DNA of 60,771 nucleotides from Candidatus Kapaibacterium sp. Lineage in GTDB: Bacteria > Bacteroidota > Ignavibacteria > Kapaibacteriales > UBA2268. This document shows, in pieces, positions 46,891 through 55,397 of this stretch. Where the stretch lies: positions 1 through 60,771 of the forward strand of contig JAONBD010000008.1 in NCBI GenBank assembly GCA_028376765.1, read 5' to 3'. Under the pieces are notes generated by a model. The model saw only the letters and a list, made by a program, of their open reading frames with translations, made no database searches and was not told where the DNA came from. Positions within the stretch are counted from its first letter, which is position 1, and each line of letters begins with the position of its first letter. The translations under genes were made by a program, and so were the position numbers.

Positions 46891-47574
46891 ATGGCTGAAG
46901 AACCAATAAAAGATAACAACGAAAATCCGAAGGAAGAAATTGTTGATAATCCTGATTTAGAAAATGAAGAATTATCGGAATCAGAAGAAAACGATTCTGA
47001 ACAAACTGAATCAGAAAAACCAGATTCAGTTTCTGATGAGGAAATTAAATCGGATGATAATAAAGTTAAAGAAGATTCTTTAAAAGATGACTCAACTTCG
47101 AGTGAAGAAGATAATATATCCGAACCATTAGATAGTTATCCTGTTCTGATAATTGATGATGACAGGTGGTTACAACGAATATTTTCTCAATACCTCAAAT
47201 CTTGGGGTTTCAAACACGTCCAAGCCATGAACTCTTTTGAAGGCGTGGATATGGCAGTTAAACATAAACCACTTTTAATTTTTTTAGATATTATAATGCC
47301 TGATGTTACGGGTGATATCACATTGAAATTCCTTAAAGGTATTGATTTTCTGAAAGAAGTTCCTGTAGTTATTATTTCGGGTAATTTAAATAAAGAAGTT
47401 CTTAAAAATACTTATAAAGATGGTGCAGCTGGATTTATTTCTAAACCCTTCACAAAAGATATTCTTTACAGTAAAATCAAAGATGTACTTGATAAAAGAA
47501 TTTTTAATAGAATGGTTAAAGATGGTCTGATTGAAGAAATTGTTACAAAAAAAACTTACATTGCAGGACAATAG
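46891..47574 (+). CDS. Single-domain response regulator with acidic N-terminal extension
   Basis: Residues 1-80 are highly acidic and low complexity (Glu, Asp, Ser, Asn), predicted to be disordered. Residues about 85-205 are a receiver domain: acidic pocket IIDDDRW, phosphoacceptor Asp in FLDIIMPDVTG, VIISGN switch and K in FISKPF. There is no output domain. Such proteins act as phospho-relays or bind partners; the acidic tail could tune binding. The stop codon is directly followed by the YicC start with no gap, so the two are co-translated. Confidence 0.88.
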   Translation: MAEEPIKDNNENPKEEIVDNPDLENEELSESEENDSEQTESEKPDSVSDEEIKSDDNKVKEDSLKDDSTSSEEDNISEPLDSYPVLIIDDDRWLQRIFSQYLKSWGFKHVQAMNSFEGVDMAVKHKPLLIFLDIIMPDVTGDITLKFLKGIDFLKEVPVVIISGNLNKEVLKNTYKDGAAGFISKPFTKDILYSKIKDVLDKRIFNRMVKDGLIEEIVTKKTYIAGQ

Positions 47575-48450
47575 ATGATAAAAAGTATGACAGGTTACAG
47601 CAAAAAAGAATTTGCTGATAAAGGATATGTTGTATCCGTAGAGATTAAAAGTTTAAACGGTAGAAATTTAGATTTAAATATAAGATTACCTAGACAGCTT
47701 AATCAATATGAAATAGATATTAGAAATCTTGGACGTTCGAAAGTCCATAGAGGTAGTATTTCATTAAACATAAATTTTGAACCAGAAGAAACAAAAGATA
47801 TTTTTAAAATAGATTTTGATAAAGCTGGAGCTATTTATGATGAAATATACGAATTAAATACATGGCTGAAAACAGGGGATAAAGTTAAATTAGATAATTT
47901 AATGAGTTTTTCTTCTATGTTTATGGCTAAACAAGAAGATGAAGATACTGCTAATTTATGGAGTGTTATTAGGTCAGCTGTTCAATCTGCGTTTGATGAA
48001 CTTGATAAAATGAAAAGAAAAGAAGGACTTAATCTTGCAAAAGATATTTCAAAAAGAATAAGTCTTTTCAATTCAGAGCTTGTACAGATTCAGAAACTTG
48101 GACTTGAGAGAATTCCAGAAGAACAAGATAGATACAAAGAAAAAATCGCACGACTTTTTGAGAATGATGAAATTGATGAACAAAGACTTCAAACTGAAAT
48201 TATACTAATGGCTGATAAGTTAGATATTTCTGAAGAATGTGTAAGATTGTTCTCACATATTGATGTATTCAACGAAACAATGAAAGATAAAGAACCCTCT
48301 GGCAGAAAATTAAATTTCTTATTACAAGAAATGCACAGAGAAATAAATACCATAGGAACTAAAGCATCAAATTCAGTTATTTCAATTAAAGTTGTTAATT
48401 TAAAAGAAGAAATTGAAAGGATAAGGGAGCAAATTCAGAATGTTGAATAG
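47575..48450 (+). CDS. YicC/YloC-family endoribonuclease
   Basis: The 291 residues begin with the family hallmark MIKSMTGYSKKEF and EIKSLNGRNLDLNIRLPR; the C-terminus has FLLQEMHREINTIGTKASN. Members are RNases that take part in RNA turnover. Length is normal. It starts immediately after the response regulator stop and overlaps the end of the convergent recO by 16 bases. Confidence 0.94.
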   Translation: MIKSMTGYSKKEFADKGYVVSVEIKSLNGRNLDLNIRLPRQLNQYEIDIRNLGRSKVHRGSISLNINFEPEETKDIFKIDFDKAGAIYDEIYELNTWLKTGDKVKLDNLMSFSSMFMAKQEDEDTANLWSVIRSAVQSAFDELDKMKRKEGLNLAKDISKRISLFNSELVQIQKLGLERIPEEQDRYKEKIARLFENDEIDEQRLQTEIILMADKLDISEECVRLFSHIDVFNETMKDKEPSGRKLNFLLQEMHREINTIGTKASNSVISIKVVNLKEEIERIREQIQNVE

Positions 48451-49139
48451 TCTAAGTCTAAAAGGTATATAGATTTTAGATTAATCCTTCTTTCCATGTG
48501 ATAAGACAAATAATTAATCAAAAGCTGAAATATTTTATTATATTCAGCTTTTTCTATATCAGAGCTATTTCCGTTAATTAAATTTTTAAATTTTAAAACC
48601 AACTCATCATTTAGATAGTGTGTCATTGGTCCTTCTAAATAAAATTTACCTTTTTTGGTTGAAAAATAATTTCCATTGTTTATTTTTTTGCTAATTCCAA
48701 ATCCACTGAGATCAATTAATCGCATTATAAAATTTAATTGTGATTCGTACTTATTATTATTCAAATTAATATTTTCAAGTAATTCAACTAAAGAATCAAA
48801 AAGATCAGTATTTACTTGCCCTTCTTCTTGAGTTAATTTAATTAATTCGCAAGATATCAATGACAAGCCTAAATTCTCATTGTTTTTAAATATCATAGAT
48901 CGGTTTTTTACAATCTCTAAATCAGAAATAGTATGTATGTTTCGATTCTTATTGAAATATACTTTAGCTTCTACATGCATTAGTGGTTGAAGACTACCAG
49001 CAAATTTACTTTTTGGTTTAAAAGCTCCTTTAGCCAAAACCGATAAAGTACCATTGTTTTTAGTATACAAATGGGCAATCTTAGATGATTCTCCATATTT
49101 GATTGTATTTAAAACAACAGATTCAAACTTTTCAATCAT
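48435..49139 (-). CDS. recO: DNA repair protein RecO
   Basis: RecO works with RecR and RecF to load RecA at gaps. The 234 residues have an N-terminal OB fold (about 1-80; VVLNTIKYGESSKIAHLYTKNNGTLSVLAKGAF is typical) and a helical C-terminal part; the zinc-binding Cys set of other RecO proteins is absent. The start overlaps the stop of an unknown gene by 4 bases (ATGA), linking it to the uvrA transcript. Identification rests on the N-terminus and length. Confidence 0.88.
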   Translation of the reverse strand: MIEKFESVVLNTIKYGESSKIAHLYTKNNGTLSVLAKGAFKPKSKFAGSLQPLMHVEAKVYFNKNRNIHTISDLEIVKNRSMIFKNNENLGLSLISCELIKLTQEEGQVNTDLFDSLVELLENINLNNNKYESQLNFIMRLIDLSGFGISKKINNGNYFSTKKGKFYLEGPMTHYLNDELVLKFKNLINGNSSDIEKAEYNKIFQLLINYLSYHMERRINLKSIYLLDLDYSTF

Positions 49140-49585
49140 TGATTTTGTGGTCTACCTGTAAAGGGGTTCATAGTTAAATCTTTATTTACAACAAAAAATA
49201 AAGATCCTTTGATTTTTTCAGAATTTCCAAAATTGCAAGGTGGAACATTCTGCAAAGTGTAGGATAGTGGTGCTGTTAATTTAACAGGTAAACCAGCTTG
49301 CAATATATCAAGCTGAACTTTACCCCTGAAATTATTAGGATTTTTTGAACAAATCACCAACATATAGTTAAGTTTAAGTCCATTTAATCGATCTACTTTG
49401 GTTGTGAATTTATAAACACCTGGTTTTTCATAGCTTGATGATATTTTAAAATTCTCTATTACTGTTTTAGTTTTGGGGTCAAATAATTTAAAATCTGAAC
49501 CCGATTGCATGTCTTCATCAATTTTAAAAGTAATTGTTATTGGGTTTTTATCTTGTTTTAATATACAATATTTTTGATCACTCAT
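49136..49585 (-). CDS. Conserved-looking protein of unknown function between uvrA and recO
   Basis: A 149-residue soluble protein with predicted beta strands throughout (ITITFKIDEDM, PGVYKFTTKV, GKVQLDILQAG) and a C-terminal Pro/Asn-rich tail. No signal peptide, no recognised domain; an Ig-like or C2-like sandwich is possible. Its start overlaps the end of uvrA by 8 bases and its stop overlaps the start of recO by 4 bases, so the three are one translationally coupled unit, which hints at a DNA-repair role by position only. Confidence 0.72.
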   Translation of the reverse strand: MSDQKYCILKQDKNPITITFKIDEDMQSGSDFKLFDPKTKTVIENFKISSSYEKPGVYKFTTKVDRLNGLKLNYMLVICSKNPNNFRGKVQLDILQAGLPVKLTAPLSYTLQNVPPCNFGNSEKIKGSLFFVVNKDLTMNPFTGRPQNQ

Positions 49586-52460
49586 TTTTTAGTTCCTCTT
49601 TCAAATACTTTGCTGTTAAGCTCTTTCTTTTTTTAATAACATTTTCAGGAGTACCTTCGGCGACTATATATCCACCATTTTTTCCTCCCTCCGGCCCTAA
49701 ATCAATTATCCAATCAGCACATTTTATAACATCCAAATTATGTTCAATTATAAGTACAGAATTCCCTTTATCTACTAACTTGTTGAGTAAACCCATTAGC
49801 AAATTTATGTCATGGAAATGTAAGCCTGTAGTAGGTTCATCTAATAAATATAAAGTTTTACCAGTACTCCTTTTAGACAATTCTGTCGCCAATTTAACCC
49901 TTTGTGCCTCTCCCCCAGATAGAGTCGGTGCTTGCTGACCTAAAGTAATATAGGTTAATCCAACATCAAATAATGTTTGAACCTTTTGTTTGATTTTTGG
50001 AATTTCGCTAAAGAAGTCTAAAGCTTCTTCAACAGTTAAATCAAGTACATCAGAAATTGACTTATGCTTATATTTTACTTCTAAAGTTTCATTATTATAT
50101 CTTTTTCCGTTACAAGTGGTGCATTTTACAAACACATCTGGTAAAAAGTTCATTTCAATTTTTTTAATACCTGCACCTTCGCATTCAGCACACCTACCAT
50201 CTTTTACATTAAAAGAAAATCTACCAGTTTTGTATCCTCTAATTTTAGATTCAGGTAATTGAGCAAAAAAATCTCGAATCAAAGTAAACATTCCACTATA
50301 AGTAGCTGGGTTCGATCTTGGAGTTCTCCCAATAGGCTGTTGATCAATTTCAATTATTTTATCTATATTATCAATTCCTTCAATACTTTTATATGGCAAG
50401 GGTTTAACTTGCGATCTATAAAAATAACTTGCCAAAATTGGATATAGTGTACTTTTAATCAGTGAAGATTTTCCAGAGCCAGACATACCAGTGATTAGAA
50501 CTAATTTGCCAAGTGGAAGTTTCATATCTACATTTTGTAAATTATTTCCAGTGGCACCTTTCAACTTAATAAACTTATTATTGCCCTCTCTCCTATCAGA
50601 TGAATAATCTATCTTTAAATCATTATTTAAATATGAGTAAGTAAGTGATTTTGATAAATCAATATCCAATGAATTAATTTCTGAAGGAATGGCACTAAAT
50701 ACTAATTCTCCACCATGAACACCAGCTCCAGGTCCCATATCTATTACATAATCAGCTTCTTCTATCATAGCTTTATCATGTTCTACTACAATTAATGTAT
50801 TGCCGATATCTCTTAGATTCTTTAAAGAATTAATTAATCTATAATTATCATGCTGATGCAAACCAATACTAGGTTCATCTAGAACATACATTATTCCAAC
50901 TAGCTTAGAGCCGATTTGCGAAGCTAACCTTATTCTTTGAGCTTCTCCACCAGATAGGGTTTTTGAAGACCTACCCAATGTTAAGTAATTGAGTCCGACA
51001 TTATTAAGAAACTCTAATCGAGTTATAATTTCTTTGATTATCAATTCACCAATTATTCTTTGTCTAGTATTTAGTTTTTTAGTTAAGCCTTTAAAAAAAT
51101 CTAAGCAATCATTTATATCATATTCAACAACCTTTGCAATATTATGATCTGCAATTCTTACAAAAAGACTTTCTTTATTTAATCTTCCTCCATTACATTC
51201 AGTACATTGGTAGGATCTTTGGAGATTTTCATATTTTCTTTTTTGGGCTGATGTCGAGGCATTATCTAATAAATACTTATAGGTTGGAATGATTCCTCTA
51301 AATTTTTGTTTGTATGTTAAGGAATCTCTATTTCCAAATTTGTAATCTAATTCAATTTCTGATTCTTCAGAACCATGCAAAATTGAAGCTTTTTGTTCTA
51401 TATTTAAATCTTTGAATGGTTTGGTTAAGTCAATATTACTTTTCTTGGCAAAAGACTCAAGTTGAAGAAATATCCAATTGCCCCTTTTTTGATCTAACTG
51501 TTCTATCGCACCATCTAAAATTGATTTATTATCATCTGGAATTACTAAATCTATATCAAAATCTTTCAACTCACCTAAACCTTCACAGGTTTTACAAGAA
51601 CCATAAGGAGAATTAAATGAAAACTTATTTGGGGATAATTCTTGATAGGCTCTTCCCGATACAGGGCAGCTATAATTAGTATTGAAATATTTTTCAGTCC
51701 ATTTTTTATTTGATCCTTCACTTAAAATAAGGACAGTTCCTTCACCCTTTTGAATCGCTAGTGTTATTGATTCTTTTATTCTATGCAAATAACTCTCTTC
51801 GACAGTAAACCTGTCAATAAGCAACTCTATATCATGAGTTTGATACCTCGCAGTTTGCATACCCGATAACAGTTGCTTTATTTGTCCATCAATTCTGACT
51901 TTTACATATCCTTCCTTGATAAAACTATCAAATAATTCCCTGTAATGACCTTTCCTACCCCTTACTACAGGTGCTAGCACTTGAATTTTTTGATTAGAAA
52001 ATTCACTAAGTATCTCATCAATTATTTGATCATCAGATTTTTTAATGACTGGAACATCAGCTTCAATACTGTATTGAATACCTATTTTAGAAAATAGTAA
52101 TCTTAGATAATCATAAATTTCAGTAACTGTACCAACAGTAGACCTTGGGTTCTTACTAAGAGTTTTTTGTTCAATTGATATAGCTGGAGATAAACCTTCA
52201 ATCCTATCAACTTCAGGTTTTTTCATAACTCCTAAGAATTGTTTGGCGTAAGGAGACATTGTTTGCACATATCTTCTCTGTCCCTCTGCATATAAAGTAT
52301 CAAATGCTAATGAAGATTTCCCAGATCCAGATAAACCAGTAATTACAGTAAGTTTGTCACGTGGAATTATTACATTAACATCTTTCAGATTATGCTCTCT
52401 AGCACCCTGAATTTTTATATTTTCAATTTCTTCGCTTGTATTTTTATTTAATTTTGTCAT
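49578..52460 (-). CDS. uvrA: Excinuclease ABC subunit A
   Basis: UvrA finds DNA damage for nucleotide excision repair. The protein (960 residues from the ATG at 52460; a TTG directly before it is possible) has two ABC ATPase modules: Walker A GLSGSGKSS near 42 and GMSGSGKSS near 665, with signatures TLSGGEAQRIRLAS and TLSGGEAQRVKLAT. The second zinc module (CAECEGAG and CTTCNG) is intact. In the first, CPVSG replaces CPxCG, so one Cys is Ser, as in some other bacteria; the second pair CKTCEG is kept. The start overlaps the esterase end. Confidence 0.97.
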   Translation of the reverse strand: MTKLNKNTSEEIENIKIQGAREHNLKDVNVIIPRDKLTVITGLSGSGKSSLAFDTLYAEGQRRYVQTMSPYAKQFLGVMKKPEVDRIEGLSPAISIEQKTLSKNPRSTVGTVTEIYDYLRLLFSKIGIQYSIEADVPVIKKSDDQIIDEILSEFSNQKIQVLAPVVRGRKGHYRELFDSFIKEGYVKVRIDGQIKQLLSGMQTARYQTHDIELLIDRFTVEESYLHRIKESITLAIQKGEGTVLILSEGSNKKWTEKYFNTNYSCPVSGRAYQELSPNKFSFNSPYGSCKTCEGLGELKDFDIDLVIPDDNKSILDGAIEQLDQKRGNWIFLQLESFAKKSNIDLTKPFKDLNIEQKASILHGSEESEIELDYKFGNRDSLTYKQKFRGIIPTYKYLLDNASTSAQKRKYENLQRSYQCTECNGGRLNKESLFVRIADHNIAKVVEYDINDCLDFFKGLTKKLNTRQRIIGELIIKEIITRLEFLNNVGLNYLTLGRSSKTLSGGEAQRIRLASQIGSKLVGIMYVLDEPSIGLHQHDNYRLINSLKNLRDIGNTLIVVEHDKAMIEEADYVIDMGPGAGVHGGELVFSAIPSEINSLDIDLSKSLTYSYLNNDLKIDYSSDRREGNNKFIKLKGATGNNLQNVDMKLPLGKLVLITGMSGSGKSSLIKSTLYPILASYFYRSQVKPLPYKSIEGIDNIDKIIEIDQQPIGRTPRSNPATYSGMFTLIRDFFAQLPESKIRGYKTGRFSFNVKDGRCAECEGAGIKKIEMNFLPDVFVKCTTCNGKRYNNETLEVKYKHKSISDVLDLTVEEALDFFSEIPKIKQKVQTLFDVGLTYITLGQQAPTLSGGEAQRVKLATELSKRSTGKTLYLLDEPTTGLHFHDINLLMGLLNKLVDKGNSVLIIEHNLDVIKCADWIIDLGPEGGKNGGYIVAEGTPENVIKKRKSLTAKYLKEELKNE

Positions 52461-53073
52461 CAATCCAAGTTAATAAATCAGAAATAATATTTTCATCTAT
52501 TGAGTGAGCCAGTGGATAAATTTTAAAAAAGTGATTAACATTTTTAGAATTTAATATTTCACTAGATTTTTTGGCATAATCAACTTCAATTACTTCATCA
52601 AATAAACCATGAGTCATAAAAATCTCTACATTAGAAATATTTGAAGAGTAATTAAATATACTTTCATCAATATATCCACTAAATGCAATTGTAATATCAA
52701 CTAATTTTGGAAATTCCAAACTGATAGCATGAGATAAAATAGCTCCTTGACTAAAGCCTAAAAGAATAATTTTTGAATATTTATCTCTATCTATTTGATT
52801 AAGATAATCTACAATCAATTGTTTTGAGGAAATTGCTTCAGTATTATTAATAACTTTATCATCACCAACCCACTCGATATTATACCAATGCCTACCGCCT
52901 TGAAGTAATTCAAAAGGTGCCTGCAAGGAAATAACTTCGAAATTGTCTGGAAAATAGTTTTTTAGACCAAATAAATCATTTTTATTTGCACCATATCCAT
53001 GTATCATAAGCATTAAAGGACCTTTAGTGCCTGTTTCATTTTCCTTAATATTATAGTCTAATGTTTTTATCAT
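52444..53073 (-). CDS. Alpha/beta hydrolase, phospholipase/carboxylesterase family
   Basis: The 209 residues follow the carboxylesterase/thioesterase pattern: oxyanion loop MIHGYGANKNDL, nucleophile elbow GFSQG, Asp in GLFDEVI and His in LAHSIDE. Length is normal for acyl-protein-thioesterase-like enzymes. It hydrolyses small esters; substrate unknown. Its 3' end overlaps the uvrA start by 17 bases, and an MFS gene lies 44 bases upstream. Confidence 0.9.
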   Translation of the reverse strand: MIKTLDYNIKENETGTKGPLMLMIHGYGANKNDLFGLKNYFPDNFEVISLQAPFELLQGGRHWYNIEWVGDDKVINNTEAISSKQLIVDYLNQIDRDKYSKIILLGFSQGAILSHAISLEFPKLVDITIAFSGYIDESIFNYSSNISNVEIFMTHGLFDEVIEVDYAKKSSEILNSKNVNHFFKIYPLAHSIDENIISDLLTWIDDKIK

Positions 53074-53117
53074 TTTTTAATTTTCTAAAATAAGTTTAAG
53101 TGTTTTGTAATTATTGA

Positions 53118-54329
53118 CTAATCTTTTTCGTCTGTGGTTAGTATTCTAGATAATAGAATTACAACAACTCCTAAAATAACACTAATATATCCAACATAAT
53201 TAAAATTTGATAAATTAGTTCCATCTTCAGTAACAATTAATCCTGCAAATAAAGTTGAAAGTCCTATTCCTAGCTGCATCATCGAAGAGCTTAAGCCCAT
53301 AAAGCTTCCTCTATTATTAGGGTGTACAACCGATGTCATTAATGCCTGAGCTGGTATCATTCTACCACTTAAAAATATAAAGAAAAATGTTGATGGTATT
53401 AGCACGAATAACAAATTTGTTTTATCTAAATGTGTTATTATATAAATTGGAATTAATGATAGGATAGCAATTCTAACAAATGCTTTTTGTCGACCAACTT
53501 TACTTGAATATTTCCCTATAATTGGACCAGTGATCATGGTCGCTATCCCTCCAAAAAGATAGATATATTTAATACTTTCCTGTTCTAATCCAACATTTCT
53601 TACCAAATATGGTGTAAAAAAGGGAATAGTTATAAACTGCCCGAAGACCAGAATGAAAATGAATAGCAATGCATATTGTTGATTTTTCTTTTTTAAGAGA
53701 TCATTTATTATATCATAAGGAGACTTTTTCTTTATATCTAAACCAATGTGGGAGTTGATTTTTGGTATTACTTTAATAATTAGCAATAATACAGGAATAG
53801 AACTACAGGCTAAAATTAAAAAAGGAGTATTCCAAGTATATAAATCTGCAAAATACAAGCTTATTGGGACTCCAAACGCCGAGGCAATTGAAAAGGCAGC
53901 AGCTATATATCCCATAACAGTCGATCTTCTTTCTATTGAAAATAAATCTCCAACAATTGTAAATATGATTGCATTAATCATACCTCCAAATGTTCCTGTA
54001 ATAATTCTTGCAATAAGCAGCTGACTTGCTCCCTCGGCAATTCCACAAAAGAAAGTTCCACTTATAAAACCTAAAGTAATAAATATTAGTGATGATTTCC
54101 TATCGAATCTATCAATAATGAAAGCTGAAAAAAAACTAGATATTGCTGCAGCATAGCCATAGCTTCCAACTATTGTAGAAAAATATGATGGACTAATATT
54201 AAAAGATTTCATTAGCTGGTCTCCCAATGGCATTATTAACATAAAATCAACTATGTGAATAAATTGTAAAGCCCCTAAAATCAGAGGTATTAATATTTTT
54301 AAAGTTTTTGTAGAATTGTCAAAATTCAT
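53118..54329 (-). CDS. MFS transporter
   Basis: A 403-residue carrier with 12 predicted spans and the loop motif DRFDRKSSL between spans 2 and 3 (MFS motif A). Two hydrophobic halves are clear. It resembles drug or sugar exporters of the DHA1 type; the substrate cannot be inferred. It heads the minus-strand group MFS-esterase-uvrA, and is divergent from meaB across 96 bases. Confidence 0.9.
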   Translation of the reverse strand: MNFDNSTKTLKILIPLILGALQFIHIVDFMLIMPLGDQLMKSFNISPSYFSTIVGSYGYAAAISSFFSAFIIDRFDRKSSLIFITLGFISGTFFCGIAEGASQLLIARIITGTFGGMINAIIFTIVGDLFSIERRSTVMGYIAAAFSIASAFGVPISLYFADLYTWNTPFLILACSSIPVLLLIIKVIPKINSHIGLDIKKKSPYDIINDLLKKKNQQYALLFIFILVFGQFITIPFFTPYLVRNVGLEQESIKYIYLFGGIATMITGPIIGKYSSKVGRQKAFVRIAILSLIPIYIITHLDKTNLLFVLIPSTFFFIFLSGRMIPAQALMTSVVHPNNRGSFMGLSSSMMQLGIGLSTLFAGLIVTEDGTNLSNFNYVGYISVILGVVVILLSRILTTDEKD

Positions 54330-54425
54330 TTTATAATAGATGTTTATTAAATCTTAGTATTGGATTATCAGAAATAAAAATCAACTCTTCTTGATTTAGG
54401 GAAATAAAAGTATTAATATTACAAA

Positions 54426-55397
54426 ATGAAAATTGATGCAAAGCAAATATTTGATGGAATCAAAAAAGGAAACATAGCTTATCTATCTAAAGCAATGACT
54501 ATAGTTGAATCCAATTCAGCTAAAAATCAAAAAATAGCTTTAGAATTGCTAGATTTATGTGATAAAAATAAAAACAAGTCAATTAGAATTGGAATTAGTG
54601 GTATGCCCGGAGCTGGCAAGTCAACTTTTATTGAAAGACTAGGATTAGAATATATAAAATTAGGCAAAAAAGTAGCTGTTCTTGCTATAGATCCAAGCAG
54701 TACTATTACTGGAGGTTCAATTTTAGGCGATAAAACAAGAATGGATAATCTAGCTATATCTGATAAAGCTTTTATAAGACCATCTCCTAACTCAGGTTCT
54801 CTGGGTGGAGTTTCGAAAAAAACTAGAGATTTAATAACTGTTTGTGAAGCGGCAGATTACGACTATGTAATAATAGAAACAGTTGGTATTGGTCAGAGTG
54901 AAGTAGAAGTTAAGTCATTAACTGATCTATTTACACTACTAATACTTCCAGGTGGTGGTGATGATTTGCAAGGAATAAAAAAGGGAGCTGTAGAATTAGC
55001 TGATTTAGTAGTTATCAACAAAGCTGATGGAGAAAATAAAAAACTTGCGGCTATAACAAAATCAGACTATCAATTAGCAGGAAGAATATTATCTACACAT
55101 TCAGAAAATTTCCAATCTAATGTTTTAACTTGTTCAGCCCTAACAGGATATAATTTCAATCTTGTAACAGAAGCAATAAATCAATTTATCAATGAATCTA
55201 TTAAATCTGGGGATTTTGAACAAAATCGAAAAATGCAGAACGAAAAGTGGTTAAACAAATCTATTCAAAATGCATTGTACGAAAACTTTATGGCAAAGGA
55301 AGAAAACAAAGTAACTTTAAACAATATTAAATCTGCAATGATAGATGGGGAAATCAGCTTTTATAAAGCATTAAGTACAATAATTAACAAACTATAG
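54426..55397 (+). CDS. meaB: Methylmalonyl-CoA mutase-associated GTPase MeaB
   Basis: MeaB is a G3E GTPase chaperone that loads and protects adenosylcobalamin in methylmalonyl-CoA mutase. The 323 residues have Walker A GMPGAGKST (59-67), the base-binding NKAD motif in VVINKADGEN, VIETVGIGQSE (switch II) and a C-terminal dimerisation helix region. Length is normal. The mutase subunits are not adjacent. Its stop is next to that of the convergent SpoIIE-type gene: the two overlap by 6 bases (CTATAG). Confidence 0.94.
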   Translation: MKIDAKQIFDGIKKGNIAYLSKAMTIVESNSAKNQKIALELLDLCDKNKNKSIRIGISGMPGAGKSTFIERLGLEYIKLGKKVAVLAIDPSSTITGGSILGDKTRMDNLAISDKAFIRPSPNSGSLGGVSKKTRDLITVCEAADYDYVIIETVGIGQSEVEVKSLTDLFTLLILPGGGDDLQGIKKGAVELADLVVINKADGENKKLAAITKSDYQLAGRILSTHSENFQSNVLTCSALTGYNFNLVTEAINQFINESIKSGDFEQNRKMQNEKWLNKSIQNALYENFMAKEENKVTLNNIKSAMIDGEISFYKALSTIINKL

